The notes under the pieces: model-generated
Told to the model about the DNA's origin: nothing
What the model saw: only the letters and a program-made list of their open reading frames with translations
Databases searched by the model: none
From: Alphaproteobacteria bacterium
GTDB taxonomy: Bacteria > Pseudomonadota > Alphaproteobacteria > Rhodobacterales > Rhodobacteraceae
Reading direction: 5' to 3'
DNA length: 64,000 nt
NCBI GenBank assembly: GCA_030425145.1
Contig: JAUHVK010000008.1
Coordinates: 1 to 64,000 of the forward strand
Program-made: the position numbers and the translations under genes
Shown here: positions 20,273 through 31,081 of the stretch, in pieces
Position numbering within the stretch: the stretch's first letter is position 1
Layout of the letters: each line of letters starts with the position of its first letter

Positions 20273-20763
20273 TGGCGATGTTGCGCAACATGTTCAAATC
20301 AATCGCCCTTGTTCTCTGTCTTGCGGTGGCCATGCCATTGGCCACCCCCGTACTGGCTGTTCAGCCAGACGAGGTGCTGGATGATCCGGTCCTCGAAAAC
20401 CGCGCGCGGGAGCTCTCCAAAGGCTTGCGCTGCGTGGTCTGCCAGAACGAAAGCATCGACGAATCCAACGCCGATCTCGCGCGGGAATTGCGCCTTGTCG
20501 TGCGCGAACGTCTGGTTGCGGGTGACAGCGATCAAGAGGTGCTTAACTACCTCGTCGAACGTTATGGCGAGTTCGTCCTGCTGAAACCCCGCACCGACGG
20601 CTGGAACATTATCCTGTGGCTCTCGGGTCCGGCGCTGTTCCTGCTCGCGCTTGGGGTGGGCATCGTCTACGTACGTGGCCGTGCAAGCGCCACAGCCCGG
20701 ACCGAAACCGGGCTGTCCGAAGAAGAAGCCGCGCGGCTTAAGGAAATCCTCAAAGAGTCGTGA
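20272..20763 (+). CDS. ccmH: Cytochrome c maturation protein CcmH (thioredoxin-like subunit)
   Basis: Reduces apocytochrome cysteines for heme ligation in the periplasm. The 163-residue protein has a signal/anchor helix at about residues 7-29, the active-site motif LRCVVCQNESIDES (Cys54, Cys57), and a second helix at about residues 115-135, as in the CcmH/Ccl2 family. The start at 20272 overlaps the ccmF stop (TGATG); an ATG two codons later is equally possible. No CcmI-like TPR extension is fused to it. Confidence 0.92.
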   Translation: MAMLRNMFKSIALVLCLAVAMPLATPVLAVQPDEVLDDPVLENRARELSKGLRCVVCQNESIDESNADLARELRLVVRERLVAGDSDQEVLNYLVERYGEFVLLKPRTDGWNIILWLSGPALFLLALGVGIVYVRGRASATARTETGLSEEEAARLKEILKES

Positions 20764-20836
20764 CGCCGCGTTCGGCTTTGCCAAATCGGGCGCATGTGTG
20801 TTTCATGCGCGCGACAGAAGCAGGAGTGCCCGGCGC

Positions 20837-21613
20837 ATGAACTACGATACGATTACCTTCGACATCACCGACGACATTGCCACGGTCACTTTGAACCGTC
20901 CGGAAGTGATGAACGCTCTCAACACCCAGATGCGGGCCGAAATCACCGACGCGGTGCGCGAAGGCGGCAAGTCGGCGCGCGTCGTGGTGCTCACCGGTGA
21001 GGGCAAGTCTTTCTGCTCCGGGCAGGATCTGGGCGACCGGGCGAACGCGGCCAATCTTGACCTAGAGCGTACCCTGCGCGACGAATACGTGCCGATGCTG
21101 CGCGCGATCTATGACTGCCCGGTTCCGACCATCAGCGCAGTCAACGGCGCGGCAGCCGGGGCAGGGGCCAACCTCGCGCTGGCAGCGGATGTGGTCATTG
21201 CCACCGAATCCGCGTTCTTCCTGCAAGCCTTCACCCGGATCGGCCTGATCCCGGACGCTGGCGGCACCTATTACCTGCCGCGCCAGATCGGGTTGGCCAA
21301 GGCGATGGGCGCGGCCCTGTTCGCCGACAAAATTACGGCGCGTCAGGCGGATGACTGGGGCATGATCTACGAAGCAGTGCCGGATGCGCGCTTTGTGGAC
21401 CACTGGAAATCCCGCGCCTTGCATCTCGCCAAAGGACCGACCGCCGCCTACCAGCGGGTCAAGCAGTCCATCCGCGAATCCTTCGACAATACTCTCGAAG
21501 ACCAGCTTGCACTGGAGGCCAAGCTGCAAGGCCAGTGCGGCCAGACGCGCGACTTCAAGGAAGGCGTGGTCGCGTTCCTCGAAAAGCGCCCGGCGCAGTA
21601 CGAAGGCCGGTAA
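20837..21613 (+). CDS. Enoyl-CoA hydratase/isomerase family protein (PaaG-like)
   Basis: A 258-residue crotonase-fold enzyme. TGEGKSFCSGQDL and AVNGAAAGAGANLALAAD form the two oxyanion-hole loops; FTRIGLIPDAGGTYYLPR is the typical third segment. The closest family pattern is PaaG (ring-epoxide isomerase/hydratase of phenylacetate), but no other paa genes are in the window, so a general role in acyl-CoA hydration is equally likely. A hairpin (GCGCATG/CATGCGC, 20790-20810) separates it from ccmH. A terminator-like hairpin follows. Confidence 0.8.
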   Translation: MNYDTITFDITDDIATVTLNRPEVMNALNTQMRAEITDAVREGGKSARVVVLTGEGKSFCSGQDLGDRANAANLDLERTLRDEYVPMLRAIYDCPVPTISAVNGAAAGAGANLALAADVVIATESAFFLQAFTRIGLIPDAGGTYYLPRQIGLAKAMGAALFADKITARQADDWGMIYEAVPDARFVDHWKSRALHLAKGPTAAYQRVKQSIRESFDNTLEDQLALEAKLQGQCGQTRDFKEGVVAFLEKRPAQYEGR

Positions 21614-21627
21614 TCACGAGCCATGAG

Positions 21628-21649
21628 GGCCGGACCGAAAGGTTCGGCC
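21628..21649. terminator. Hairpin between convergent enoyl-CoA hydratase and GNAT genes
   Basis: GGCCGGACC and GGTTCGGCC pair with one G-T wobble around a GAAA tetraloop. It lies between two genes that point at each other, so it may stop transcription from both sides. Confidence 0.5.
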
Positions 21650-22159
21650 TTACGCCGCTCTGAACTCGGGTTTCAGCGTGAAATACACGCTGTCCGACCA
21701 CACCCCATCGACACAGAACGTGTTCTTCGCTTCTCCGGTTTTCACAAACCCGGCAGAGAGCAGCGTCGCCACCGAGGCCGCGTTCAACGGGTCTGCGTCC
21801 GCCGTCAGTTGCGGATAGCGCAGCTCTTCAAAGAAATAGGGGATCAGCGCCGACAGCGCCTCGGACATCAACCCCTGTTGCCAATGGTCCGACCGCAGCA
21901 GAAACCCGACCTCGTCGCCCATATGTACACCTGCGCACCCGATGGCGTGCCCGGCACGTTCGATCACGAAATAGGTCACGACCGGTTCGGATGACGCGAT
22001 CAGCCGCTCCAGATGGCGACGTGTTAGGGCAATGTCGTCATGCGGCGGGGTGGACCAATAGCGCATCACCAGAGGGTCGCTGTAGACCGCGTGCAGATCG
22101 TCCAGATCAGCAATCCGGGCTTTCCGCAGAACCAGCCGTTTGGTCACCAAATGGGTCAT
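21650..22159 (-). CDS. GNAT-family N-acetyltransferase (RimJ/RimL-like)
   Basis: A 169-residue acetyltransferase of the RimJ/RimL type: TKRLVLRKARIADLDDL at the start, the acetyl-CoA-binding region around SDHWQQGLMSEALSALI, and NAASVATLLSAGFVKTG near the end. This group modifies protein N-termini or small metabolites; the target is not identifiable. It follows gltA on the same strand but is separated from it by a strong terminator. Confidence 0.78.
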   Translation of the reverse strand: MTHLVTKRLVLRKARIADLDDLHAVYSDPLVMRYWSTPPHDDIALTRRHLERLIASSEPVVTYFVIERAGHAIGCAGVHMGDEVGFLLRSDHWQQGLMSEALSALIPYFFEELRYPQLTADADPLNAASVATLLSAGFVKTGEAKNTFCVDGVWSDSVYFTLKPEFRAA

Positions 22160-22162
22160 ATG

Positions 22163-22187
22163 AAAAAGGCCGCCTGAAGGCGGCCTT
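22163..22187 (-). terminator. Rho-independent terminator of gltA
   Basis: On the minus strand AAGGCCGCC/GGCGGCCTT with a TTCA loop is followed by TTTTT. It lies 12 bases after the gltA stop. Confidence 0.88.
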
Positions 22188-22198
22188 ACCTGAAGAAA

Positions 22199-23494
22199 TC
22201 AGCGCTTTTCGATGTCGACATAGTCGCGCAAAGTTTCGCCTTGGTAAAGCTGGCGCGGACGGCCGATTTTCATCTGCGGATCGGCCAGCTGTTCTTTCCA
22301 CTGCGAAATCCAGCCTACGGTCCGGCTCAGCGCAAAGATCGGCGTGAACATGGATGTCGGGAAGCCCATCGCTTCGAGGATGACGCCCGAGTAGAAATCG
22401 ACGTTCGGGAACAGTTTTTTCTCGGCGAAATAGTCGTCCGCCAGAGCGGCTTTTTCCAGTTCCTTCGCAGTTGCGAGGACCGGGTTGTTCTCGACGCCCA
22501 ACAGGTCCAGCACTTCGTCTGCAGATTGCTTCATCACGGTCGCACGAGGGTCGAAGTTTTTGTAGACGCGGTGGCCAAAGCCCATCAGGCGGAACGGGTC
22601 GTTCTTGTCCTTGGCGCGGGCGATGTATTCCGGGATGCGATCCGGTGTGCCGATTTCCTTGAGCATCTCGAGGCAGGCCTGGTTCGCACCACCATGCGCC
22701 GGGCCCCAGAGGCATGCGATACCAGCGGCGATACAAGCAAACGGGTTGGCACCTGAGGACGACGCCAGACGCACGGTCGAGGTCGATGCGTTCTGCTCGT
22801 GATCGGCGTGCAGGGTGAAGATGCGGTCCATCGCACGGGCGAGGATCGGATCAACCACGTATTCCTCGGCCGGAACCGCAAAGCACATGTGCAGGAAGTT
22901 TGCCGCGTAATCCAGATCGTTGCGCGGGTACACGAAGGGCTGACCGATCGAATACTTGTATGCCATCGCCGCGATGGTGGGCATCTTGGCGATCAGGCGA
23001 TGCGATGCGATTTCACGCTGGAGCGGGTCGGAAATGTCGGTGGAGTCGTGATAGAAGGCCGACATCGCGCCAACCACACCCACCATCGTGGCCATCGGGT
23101 GTGCATCGCGACGGAACCCACGGAAGAAGTTGTGCATCTGCTCGTGGATCATCGTGTGGCGGGTGATCGTGCCTTCGAACTGCTCGAGCTCGGCCGCCGA
23201 TGGCAGTTCACCGTAAAGCAGCAGGTAACACACTTCGAGGTAGTGCGATTTCGCCGCGAGTTGGTCGATCGGATAGCCCCGGTGCAGCAAGACGCCCTCA
23301 TCACCGTCGATAAAGGTGATTGTGCTGTCACAGGCCGCGGTGGAGGTGAAGCCGGGATCATAGGTGAACACGCCCGCCTGGCCATAGAGCTTGCGAATGT
23401 CGATCACATCCGGCCCGACAGAGGGCGAATAGATCGGCAGGTCAAAAGTGTCATTGCCAATGGTCAAACGTGCGGATTTGGAGGTGTCAGACAT
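22199..23494 (-). CDS. gltA: Citrate synthase (type II)
   Basis: Condenses acetyl-CoA and oxaloacetate to start the TCA cycle. The 431-residue protein has the domain start [22 protein letters not shown] and the family motifs [36 protein letters not shown] (catalytic His) and [15 protein letters not shown]. The ATG at 23494 fits the family. gltX lies upstream on the same strand, 85 bases away. A terminator follows the gene. Confidence 0.97.
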   Translation of the reverse strand: MSDTSKSARLTIGNDTFDLPIYSPSVGPDVIDIRKLYGQAGVFTYDPGFTSTAACDSTITFIDGDEGVLLHRGYPIDQLAAKSHYLEVCYLLLYGELPSAAELEQFEGTITRHTMIHEQMHNFFRGFRRDAHPMATMVGVVGAMSAFYHDSTDISDPLQREIASHRLIAKMPTIAAMAYKYSIGQPFVYPRNDLDYAANFLHMCFAVPAEEYVVDPILARAMDRIFTLHADHEQNASTSTVRLASSSGANPFACIAAGIACLWGPAHGGANQACLEMLKEIGTPDRIPEYIARAKDKNDPFRLMGFGHRVYKNFDPRATVMKQSADEVLDLLGVENNPVLATAKELEKAALADDYFAEKKLFPNVDFYSGVILEAMGFPTSMFTPIFALSRTVGWISQWKEQLADPQMKIGRPRQLYQGETLRDYVDIEKR

Positions 23495-23579
23495 TCGTGG
23501 TCCCTTCGTCTCATTGCTCCGGGCAAAGTGCCCAGAGCCAGCTATCCCCAAGCCTAAGGACCGCGCCGCCATTCAGGCG

Positions 23580-24992
23580 TCAGTCAGTCCGGTCGGCAGC
23601 TGCTTCTGTCAGGCGGGCGACGGTTTCGTCACGCCCCAGAACCAGCATCATATCGAACACACTCGGCGTCACGGCCCGGCCCGCGAGCGCTGCCCGCATC
23701 GGGCCCGCCAGCTTGCCGAATTTGGTCCCGTGCTCTTCTGCAATTCGGGATGTGACGGCTTCAAGCTCGTCGCGCGTCCAGCTAGCATTTTGCAACTGCG
23801 GCGTCAACGATTGCAGTATACCACGGGATACCGTATCGAGTTGCTTTGCCGCCTTCTCTTCGACTTCGAGGGGGCGCGAGGCAAGGATAAAGTGTGCCTT
23901 TTCAATCAGTTCAGGAAAGGTGCGCGCCCGTTCCTTGAGGCAATACATCGCACGAAAGATACCGTCGGCTTGCGCATCTGTCAGGGGCGTTTCGCCAGCC
24001 GCGTCAAGATAGGCCTTCAATTCATGCAGCAGTGCAGCATCGTCGGCCACGGCAATATGCTGGCCACTCAGATTCTCAAGCTTCTTGAAGTCGAACCGCG
24101 CCGGCGACTTGCCGATTCCGCCCAGATCGAACCACTCCTGTGCCTGCGCATCGGTGAAGAATTCGTCGTCGCCATGACTCCAGCCCAGACGCGCAAGGTA
24201 GTTCCGCATACCTGCCGCCGGATAGCCCATGGCCTGATATTCCTCGACCCCAAGCGCGCCATGCCGCTTTGACAGCTTCTTGCCGTCGGGTCCGTGAATC
24301 AGCGGGATATGCGCCCAGATCGGAACATCCCAACCCATCGCCGTATAGATGCCCATCTGACGTGCGGCGTTGTTGAGGTGGTCATCCCCCCGGATCACAT
24401 GGGTCACGCCCATATCATGGTCATCGACAACAACCGCCAGCATGTAGACCGGTGTGCCGTCCGAGCGTAACAGAACCATGTCATCCAGCTGATCGTTGCG
24501 GATGGTCACGTCGCCCTGAACCTGATCGCGGATCACGGTGGTGCCCTCGGTAGGCGTTTTCAGGCGGATCACAAAAGGCGCATCCGGGTGGCTGCTGGCG
24601 TCTGCATCGCGCCACGGGCTCTGGAACAGGGTCGACTTGCCCTCGGCCCGTGCCGCCTCGCGGAATGCCTCGATCTCTTCCTGGGTCGAGAAACACTTAT
24701 AGGCCGCGCCCTTGGCCAAAAGCTCATGCGCCACCTCGGCATGGCGGTCCGCGCCTGCGGCCTGGCTCACCACATTACCATCATGGTCAAGGCCAAGCCA
24801 GTCCAACCCCTTCAGGATCGCGGCGGTCGCCTCGGGGGTAGAGCGCGCACGGTCCGTGTCTTCGATCCGCAACAGGAACTTCCCCCCACGCCCACGCGCA
24901 TAGAGCCAGTTGAACAACGCCGTGCGCGCCCCACCGATATGCAGGTAGCCGGTGGGGGAAGGGGCGAAACGGGTGACGATCTGGCCAGTCAT
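23580..24992 (-). CDS. gltX: Glutamyl-tRNA synthetase (catalytic class I, GltX-type)
   Basis: Charges tRNA with glutamate. The 470-residue enzyme has the HIGH-like motif [17 protein letters not shown] and the KMSKS-like motif KKLSKRHG. Alphaproteobacteria usually carry two gltX copies, one that charges tRNA-Glu and one that charges tRNA-Gln for the amidotransferase; which one this is cannot be told by eye. The start at 24992 (MTGQIVTRF) is preferred, though an in-frame ATG at 25001 is possible. The position between comEC/lexA and gltA matches related genomes. Confidence 0.94.
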   Translation of the reverse strand: MTGQIVTRFAPSPTGYLHIGGARTALFNWLYARGRGGKFLLRIEDTDRARSTPEATAAILKGLDWLGLDHDGNVVSQAAGADRHAEVAHELLAKGAAYKCFSTQEEIEAFREAARAEGKSTLFQSPWRDADASSHPDAPFVIRLKTPTEGTTVIRDQVQGDVTIRNDQLDDMVLLRSDGTPVYMLAVVVDDHDMGVTHVIRGDDHLNNAARQMGIYTAMGWDVPIWAHIPLIHGPDGKKLSKRHGALGVEEYQAMGYPAAGMRNYLARLGWSHGDDEFFTDAQAQEWFDLGGIGKSPARFDFKKLENLSGQHIAVADDAALLHELKAYLDAAGETPLTDAQADGIFRAMYCLKERARTFPELIEKAHFILASRPLEVEEKAAKQLDTVSRGILQSLTPQLQNASWTRDELEAVTSRIAEEHGTKFGKLAGPMRAALAGRAVTPSVFDMMLVLGRDETVARLTEAAADRTD

Positions 24993-25070
24993 TGGGCGCA
25001 TTTACCTTTCGATAACTGTCTTGGGGATAGGTTAAGGCTCTCTTAACCAGCACCATCAACGGGGGCAAGT

Positions 25071-27098
25071 ATGGCGCGGGTCCGCGAAGCTCTTGCCGAC
25101 ATGTTCCTCGCACAGCGCGGCACGCTGTTTCCGTTTGTTCCGGTTTGCCTTGGCAGTGGCATCGGCCTCTATTTCGCACTGCGGATTGAACCGCCGATCT
25201 GGGCGCTTGTCACCTGTGCGCTGTTGGGGGCCGGGCTGCTGGTCTGGTATCTCCGCAGCCGATCGGCTTTTGCGCCGCTGATCTGCGCCGTGGCAATGGT
25301 GGCGCTGGGATTGGCACTGGCAGGCACGCGGGCGAATCTGGTCGCAGGCCCGGTGATTGATTGGCGCTACTATGGTCCGGTGACGGGCAGGGTGGTCGAC
25401 ATTGACCGCTCAGCCTCCGACGCTCGGCGCATCACACTGGATCGCGTCTGGCTGACCAATGTACCGCTATCCGAAACCCCGACACGCGTGCGCCTGTCGC
25501 TCCACGCCAAGATCCCCGGCATCACTCCTGAACCTGGCCAGTCTATCAGCACGACGGCCCATCTCGGCCCACCCGGAGGCGCGGTGGAGCCGGGGGGCTT
25601 CGACTTTCGCCGCCACGCATGGTTTCTGCGTCTGGGGGCGGTCGGCTACACCCGCGTGCCGCTGGTGTTGTGGGAGGAAGCAGGGCACGACCGCTTCGTC
25701 TTCCAAACACGCATGGCGATCTCGACCCGTGTTCAGGCCGCGTTGCCGGGCGACACAGGGGCATTTGCCGCAGCGATCATCACCGGAGACCGCAGCGCCA
25801 TCCCCCAGCCGTTGCTGCAAGCCCTGCGCGACACCAATCTTGCGCATCTGCTGGCGATTTCCGGTCTGCATATGGGGCTGGTCAGCGCCTTTGCCTTTGG
25901 CTTGCTGCGTCTTGGTTTTCTGCTGACGCCCATCGGCCTGTTCTGGCCGATCAAAAAGATCGCGGCGGCGGGTGCTTTGGCGGTCGCGGCGGTCTATCTC
26001 GCGCTGTCGGGTGGCAATGTCGCCACCGAACGGGCCTTTGTCATGGTGGCGGTGATGCTTCTGGCGATCATGGTCGACCGGCGCGCGATTTCCCTGCGTG
26101 CTGTGGCGCTTGCGGCCCTGATCGTGTTGGTCCTGCGTCCCGAAGCGCTGATTGGCCCGGGCTTCCAGATGTCATTCGCCGCCACAACCGCGCTGGTGGC
26201 GGTGTTCGGCGCAATCCGCGAAAGCATGCACGACCTGCCACGTCATCGCGTGTTGCGCGGTGCTGTGTCCGTGGTGTTGTCCTCCGCCGTGGCCGGGGCC
26301 GCCACCGCGCCTTTGGCCATGGCGCATTTCAATCAGATTGCCCAGTTCGGGTTGCTGGCAAACCTCCTGACCGTGCCGCTGATGGGGGTGCTGGTGATTC
26401 CCGCCGCTGTGCTGGGCGTGGTGCTCATGCCGTTCGGCCTCGAAGCGCTGGGGCTGACCGTGATGGGGCAGGGACTCGACTGGATCCTGAGCGTCGCACA
26501 ATCCCTCGCGGACTGGCCCGCCTCGGTCCGCCCCGTTGTGACGCCCGGACCAGCGGTTCTGCCGTTGATCTCGCTTGGCTGTCTCTTCCTCGTGCTGTGG
26601 ACCGGCCGCGCGCGGCTGCTCGGTCTCCTGCCTGTCGCAGTCGCAATCGGGCTTTGGGCAAATGCGGATCGGCCCGCCATCCTTGTCGCCGAAAATGGTG
26701 TGCTCGTCGGTGTGATGACGGACCAAGGCCGTGCGCTTTCGCGCGCCAGCGGTGCGGGGTTCATCGCAAAGGTCTGGCTGGAAAACGACGGGCAGGCGAT
26801 AGACCGAACCATGGCCGCCGATCTGTGGGACAATACTCTGCCGGTCCGGCACCTGCACGGCAAACGCATGGCCGCAACCTATGAGGGGTGTCGCGATGGC
26901 AATCTCGTCATCGCCAGTGCAGATCTCCCAGACCGCGCTGAGAACGAAGGTTGTCTGGTTCTGGATCAAACCGCGCTCAAGGGAATGGGCAGTCTCTCCA
27001 TCACCCGCAGTGAAACGGGCATATGGCACATAGAAAAAGCGCGCGACCGGTCGGGCGCGCGCCTTTGGAATGATGCCGATCTGCGTGGCGATCAGTAA
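25071..27098 (+). CDS. comEC: ComEC/Rec2-family DNA uptake channel
   Basis: A 675-residue inner-membrane protein. The N-terminal part has an OB-like periplasmic region, the middle holds the ComEC competence domain ([35 protein letters not shown]), and several further helices follow. The C-terminal region after about residue 540 lacks the zinc-binding motifs of a metallo-beta-lactamase domain, as usual for short alphaproteobacterial forms. It would move single-stranded DNA into the cell during transformation. Its end overlaps that of lexA by seven bases on the opposite strand. Confidence 0.88.
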   Translation: MARVREALADMFLAQRGTLFPFVPVCLGSGIGLYFALRIEPPIWALVTCALLGAGLLVWYLRSRSAFAPLICAVAMVALGLALAGTRANLVAGPVIDWRYYGPVTGRVVDIDRSASDARRITLDRVWLTNVPLSETPTRVRLSLHAKIPGITPEPGQSISTTAHLGPPGGAVEPGGFDFRRHAWFLRLGAVGYTRVPLVLWEEAGHDRFVFQTRMAISTRVQAALPGDTGAFAAAIITGDRSAIPQPLLQALRDTNLAHLLAISGLHMGLVSAFAFGLLRLGFLLTPIGLFWPIKKIAAAGALAVAAVYLALSGGNVATERAFVMVAVMLLAIMVDRRAISLRAVALAALIVLVLRPEALIGPGFQMSFAATTALVAVFGAIRESMHDLPRHRVLRGAVSVVLSSAVAGAATAPLAMAHFNQIAQFGLLANLLTVPLMGVLVIPAAVLGVVLMPFGLEALGLTVMGQGLDWILSVAQSLADWPASVRPVVTPGPAVLPLISLGCLFLVLWTGRARLLGLLPVAVAIGLWANADRPAILVAENGVLVGVMTDQGRALSRASGAGFIAKVWLENDGQAIDRTMAADLWDNTLPVRHLHGKRMAATYEGCRDGNLVIASADLPDRAENEGCLVLDQTALKGMGSLSITRSETGIWHIEKARDRSGARLWNDADLRGDQ

Positions 27099-27790
27099 GT
27101 GCGGATCAGGCCGACCAGCCGTCCCTGCACCTTGACCGCGCCCACTGGAAGGATGCGCGCTTCATAAGCCGGGTTGGCCGCTTCGAGAATGATGCTCTCT
27201 CCCTTGCGTTTATAGCGCTTCAGCGTCGCCTCATACCCTTCGACCTGCGCAACCACGATGTCACCATTGTCGGCAGAACCGGTTTCGCGGATCACCACCA
27301 CGTCGCCGTCATTGATCCCGGCGTCAATCATCGAGTCGCCTTTGACCTCAAGCGCGTAGTGACGCCCGCTGCCCGAAAGCATCGCGCCGGGAACCGCCAC
27401 GGAAGGGGGCACGTCATTGATCGATTCAATTGGGACACCGGCGGCAATCCGGCCCATCAGCGGCAGTTCAGCCGCGTCGATCCTGTCCACAGGCATCGCA
27501 TTCGCCGGGGCAGGAATGTCCGGAAGATCGCCGTCAATCACACGTGGTGCGAAGCCCGGTTGTTTACTTGCCAGCGTATCGGGCAGCTTCACAATCTCGA
27601 TCGCCCGCGCCCGGTGCGCCAGACGCCGGATGAACCCACGTTCTTCCAACGCGGTGATCAGGCGGTGAATGCCCGATTTGGAGCGCAAATCCAGCGCTTC
27701 CTTCATTTCGTCAAAGCTTGGCGGGACGCCATCCCGCGCCACACGCTTGCTGATGAATTCCAGCAGGTCGAGTTGTTTCTTGGTCAGCAT
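27092..27790 (-). CDS. lexA: SOS repressor LexA
   Basis: Represses DNA-damage genes and cleaves itself when RecA is active. The 232-residue protein has the N-terminal winged helix ([33 protein letters not shown]), the Ala117-Gly118 cleavage site in GRIAAGVP, and the catalytic dyad Ser153 (KGDSMID) and Lys191. Its own promoter carries a GTTC-N7-GTTC box, so it is autoregulated. The gene ends within the last codons of convergent comEC. Confidence 0.96.
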   Translation of the reverse strand: MLTKKQLDLLEFISKRVARDGVPPSFDEMKEALDLRSKSGIHRLITALEERGFIRRLAHRARAIEIVKLPDTLASKQPGFAPRVIDGDLPDIPAPANAMPVDRIDAAELPLMGRIAAGVPIESINDVPPSVAVPGAMLSGSGRHYALEVKGDSMIDAGINDGDVVVIRETGSADNGDIVVAQVEGYEATLKRYKRKGESIILEAANPAYEARILPVGAVKVQGRLVGLIRTY

Positions 27791-27823
27791 TGACTGCCTC
27801 CGCTCGCATGATCCTCACCGTTT

Positions 27824-27838
27824 GTTCTACTGTTGTTC
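27824..27838. promoter_or_regulatory. LexA box (GTTC-N7-GTTC)
   Basis: GTTCTACTGTTGTTC is an exact match to the alphaproteobacterial SOS box. It lies 34 bases upstream of the lexA start codon, between lexA and moeA, and should give autoregulation. Confidence 0.88.
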
Positions 27839-27876
27839 CTGTTTTGTGTCAAGAATCAGTAAACAAGCGCAAGAAA

Positions 27877-29046
27877 TCACCGCAGCGGCAGGTACTCCAC
27901 GGTCTCACCGGCGGCACGCGGCCCGTCTTTCGGCGCTCGCACGATCAACGCATCGGCCCTGCCCAGTATGCTGAGAAGAGAACTGTCCTGCGATCCAAAC
28001 GCCACCAGACCGCCATTCTCGAACCGTGCCCGCATGTAATGCTCGCGCGGCCCGTTGGGCGTAAGCGGTTCGGCCAGAACGCCGGTCCGTCGTGGCGCAG
28101 GTTGCACTGGCAGACCGAGCATCGCCCGCACGACAGGGGCGACAAAGACATGTCCGCAGACCATCGCCGACACCGGATTGCCCGGCAGGCCGATCATCAT
28201 CGCCTCGCCAAACCTCCCGGCCATGAGCGGTTTCCCGGGGCGCATCGCGACCTTGTAAAAGCTCTGATCAAAGCCCAGCTGCGGCGCGAGATTGGCCACA
28301 ACGTCATGATCGCCCACCGACGCGCCGCCAATGGTCACGATGAGATCGCTGCCTCGCGCCAGATCGAACGCAGTCTTCAACGATGGTTCATTGTCCCGCG
28401 CAATCGGCAGGAGGCGCGGCTCCGCCCCCAGATCGCGCATCAGCGCATGCAGGCCAAAAGTGTTCGACGCGATGATCTGATCGGGGCCGGGGGTCTCACC
28501 GGGCATGACCAATTCGTCCCCGGTCGAGATCAATGCCACCACCGGTCGCCGCGCAACCGGCACCTCTGCGATATTCATCGACGCCAGAAGCGCAATGTCG
28601 TTGGAGCCCAGAACCCGCCCGGCGCTGACCGTGTCACCCACCCTGAAGTCACCCCCGGCGGGTCGGATATGATCATTGTCTTCGGGGTTGTCCCCGATGG
28701 TGATCCAGTCGCCATCACGGGTAACATCCTCCTGGATCACAACCGCCGTCGCCCCCTCCGGCACCGGCGCGCCGGTGAAAATCCGCACCGCTTCGCCAGA
28801 TTTTACCGGTTGGTAAAATCCATGCCCGGCAGCGGATTCCCCGATCACCTTGAGCCGCAACCCCGGCGCCACTTCGATGACCGCATACCCATCCATGGCC
28901 GAGCTATCGAACGGCGGCTGGTTCCGTGTCGCCTCCACGTCCAGCGCCAGCACGCGACCATGCGCCTGCAACAGCGGCACGGTCTCGACCCCAAGCGGTC
29001 GGGCTAGCGCAAAAAGCTGGTCGAGAGCCTCAGCGACCGAAATCAT
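27877..29046 (-). CDS. moeA: Molybdopterin molybdenumtransferase MoeA
   Basis: Inserts molybdate into adenylated molybdopterin to complete the molybdenum cofactor. The 389-residue protein has the MoeA signature [13 protein letters not shown], the linker [15 protein letters not shown], the MoCF domain with GGASVGDHD and the C-terminal [11 protein letters not shown]. It is the last gene of the overlapping trpG-trpD-[ung]-trpC-moaC-moeA run; its start overlaps the moaC stop by four bases. Confidence 0.96.
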   Translation of the reverse strand: MISVAEALDQLFALARPLGVETVPLLQAHGRVLALDVEATRNQPPFDSSAMDGYAVIEVAPGLRLKVIGESAAGHGFYQPVKSGEAVRIFTGAPVPEGATAVVIQEDVTRDGDWITIGDNPEDNDHIRPAGGDFRVGDTVSAGRVLGSNDIALLASMNIAEVPVARRPVVALISTGDELVMPGETPGPDQIIASNTFGLHALMRDLGAEPRLLPIARDNEPSLKTAFDLARGSDLIVTIGGASVGDHDVVANLAPQLGFDQSFYKVAMRPGKPLMAGRFGEAMMIGLPGNPVSAMVCGHVFVAPVVRAMLGLPVQPAPRRTGVLAEPLTPNGPREHYMRARFENGGLVAFGSQDSSLLSILGRADALIVRAPKDGPRAAGETVEYLPLR

Positions 29047-29519
29047 GTCGCCTCGTACCGCCCGGACTTGCCCCCGTCCTTGAGCATCACGCGAATGCCG
29101 GTGATCTCCATCGCCTTGTCCACGGCCTTCGCCATGTCATAGACCGTCAACGCCGCCGTCGACACCGCCGTCAGCGCTTCCATCTCGACCCCGGTCTGCC
29201 CGGTTGTCTTGACCGTTGCCTCGATCCGCAGGCCCGGCAAGTCGGGCGCAGGTGTCAGTTCAACCGCCACTTTGGTCACTGGAAGGGGATGGCAGAGCGG
29301 GATCAGATCGGGCGTCTTCTTTGCCCCCATGATCCCCGCAAGCCGAGCAACGCCGATCACGTCACCTTTCTTGGCCCGGCCTTCGGTGATGATGTCGAAG
29401 GTTTCCTTCGCCATGCGGATATAGCCCTCGGCCACCGCAACCCGCGATGTGACGGCCTTGTCGGACACATCGACCATATGCGCGTCGCCCTTGGCGTCGA
29501 AATGCGTGAGACCGCTCAT
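29043..29519 (-). CDS. moaC: Cyclic pyranopterin monophosphate synthase MoaC
   Basis: Second enzyme of molybdopterin synthesis; it forms cyclic pyranopterin from the MoaA product. The 158-residue protein has the conserved [14 protein letters not shown] start, [12 protein letters not shown] and MKAVDK-like [11 protein letters not shown] segment with KDGGKSG at the end. The start at 29519 overlaps the trpC stop by four bases, and its stop overlaps the moeA start, so all three are translationally coupled. Confidence 0.96.
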   Translation of the reverse strand: MSGLTHFDAKGDAHMVDVSDKAVTSRVAVAEGYIRMAKETFDIITEGRAKKGDVIGVARLAGIMGAKKTPDLIPLCHPLPVTKVAVELTPAPDLPGLRIEATVKTTGQTGVEMEALTAVSTAALTVYDMAKAVDKAMEITGIRVMLKDGGKSGRYEAT

Positions 29520-30319
29520 GCCGCCACCGGATCGGCAAGCAGCGCACGTGTGGCCGCGGTCACGTCCGCCTGCCGCATCAGGCTTTCGCCAATGAGGAAG
29601 CTGCGCGCACCGCAAGAGGCCATATCGGCAAGATCCGCAGGGGTGAACAAACCCGATTCCGAAATCAGCATCCGGTCACCCGGCACGTGCTTCGACAGTT
29701 CGCGCGTCGTCTCAAGAGTGGTCTCGAAGGTTTTGAGATTGCGGTTGTTTACGCCGATGAGAGGGGATTTCAGTGCCAGCGCCCGATCCAGTTCCTCGCG
29801 GTCATGCACCTCGATCAGCGCCTCCATACCCCAGGCAAATGCTGCCTCTTCCAGTTCCGCCGCCTGCGCATCGGACACGCTGGCCATGATGATCAGGATG
29901 CAATCCGCATGCAGGCTGCGCGCCTCGGCGACCTGGTATGTGTCATACATAAAGTCCTTGCGCAGCGCCGGCAGCGATGTTGCCTGCCGCGCCGCGACCA
30001 GATAGGATTTGTCGCCCTGAAAGCTGGGTGTGTCGGTCAACACCGACAGACAGGTCGCGCCTCCGGCCTCATAAGCCCGCGCAAGGGCGGCCGGCTCAAA
30101 ATCGGCACGGATCAGCCCCTTGGAGGGCGAGGCCTTCTTCACCTCGGCAATCAGCCCGTAGCCGGTGGTCTGAGCCTCGCGCAGCGCCGCGCCGAAGGGG
30201 CGCACCGGATCAGCCGCCCGTGCAGCCTCTTCCAAAGCCGACAGCGGCACGCGGGCCTTGTCGGCGGCCACTTCCTCAAGCTTGTAGGCCTTGATCTTGT
30301 CGAGAATGGTTGCGCTCAT
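29516..30319 (-). CDS. trpC: Indole-3-glycerol phosphate synthase
   Basis: Closes the indole ring in tryptophan synthesis. The 267-residue TIM-barrel protein has [15 protein letters not shown], the active-site [15 protein letters not shown] and [11 protein letters not shown], and [12 protein letters not shown]. It is not fused to TrpF. Its first codon overlaps the stop of ung and its last overlaps moaC. Confidence 0.96.
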   Translation of the reverse strand: MSATILDKIKAYKLEEVAADKARVPLSALEEAARAADPVRPFGAALREAQTTGYGLIAEVKKASPSKGLIRADFEPAALARAYEAGGATCLSVLTDTPSFQGDKSYLVAARQATSLPALRKDFMYDTYQVAEARSLHADCILIIMASVSDAQAAELEEAAFAWGMEALIEVHDREELDRALALKSPLIGVNNRNLKTFETTLETTRELSKHVPGDRMLISESGLFTPADLADMASCGARSFLIGESLMRQADVTAATRALLADPVAA

Positions 30320-30963
30320 GGGTCCGTCCAGTTGATCGGCTGTTGACCCTGTTCTTTAAGCCACGCGTTCACGGTGGAAAAGGGGCGCGAGCCGAAAAAC
30401 CCGCGCCGGGCCGAAAGCGGTGAGGGATGGGCGCTTTCCAGAACCAGATGTCCATGCCCGGTAAGACGCGGCGCATGCGTCCGCGCATCATTGCCCCAAA
30501 GCACAAAGGCACGGGGCCGATCCGAGAGCGCCTCAAGCACCTGAGGCACCAGTTTCTGCCAGCCAAGCCGCCGATGCCCCCGCGCATCTCCGGCCGGAAC
30601 CGTGAGCACATCATTCAACAGCAACACGCCCTGATTGGCCCAGAAGTGCAGATCACCATTGGGCGGCACATCCCCGATATCCTCCTGCAACTCCTTGAAG
30701 ATATTGCCCAAGGATCGGGGCAGGGGCCGCACATCAGGGGCCACGGAAAAAGCCAGCCCGTGCGCATGGCCCGGCGTCGGATAGGGATCCTGCCCCAAAA
30801 TGACCACCCGCACATCATCAGGTGTACAGGCTTCAAGCGCCGCAAACACCTGCGGCGCAGGTGGCAGAACCACACGCTCTTCGCGCGCAACAACAGACGC
30901 GATCTCCGGAAGCGTCTCCTCGAAAAACGGCAAGTTCTGCCATGCACCCGGTGGGGTCAGCAT
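30316..30963 (-). CDS. ung: Uracil-DNA glycosylase (family 1)
   Basis: Removes uracil from DNA for base excision repair. The 215-residue protein has the water-activating motif [26 protein letters not shown]-like [11 protein letters not shown], and the minor-groove loop [13 protein letters not shown]. It sits inside the trp operon: trpD lies upstream and trpC follows with a four-base overlap. A pair of palindromes fills most of the gap to trpD. The ATG at 30963 is the start; a longer frame upstream runs into that repeat. Confidence 0.94.
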   Translation of the reverse strand: MLTPPGAWQNLPFFEETLPEIASVVAREERVVLPPAPQVFAALEACTPDDVRVVILGQDPYPTPGHAHGLAFSVAPDVRPLPRSLGNIFKELQEDIGDVPPNGDLHFWANQGVLLLNDVLTVPAGDARGHRRLGWQKLVPQVLEALSDRPRAFVLWGNDARTHAPRLTGHGHLVLESAHPSPLSARRGFFGSRPFSTVNAWLKEQGQQPINWTDP

Positions 30964-31020
30964 GGCGCGCGCCTTCTTCTCTGGTTCACAAATACTTCGG
31001 GGTCTGGGGCAGCGCCCCAG

Positions 31021-31064
31021 GATTTTCCGTCGACGGAAAATCGACGATGCGTCGACGCATCGTC
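31021..31064. repeat. Two adjacent 22-base perfect palindromes between trpD and ung
   Basis: 31021-31042 has arms GATTTTCC around CGTCGACG-type core; 31043-31064 has arms GACGATGC around GTCGAC. Both are perfect and touch each other. In the trpD to ung direction they could act as paired hairpins in the mRNA, lowering expression of ung, trpC and the moa genes relative to trpGD, or as a terminator. Confidence 0.75.
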
Positions 31065-31081
31065 CACCCGCCAAACGGATA

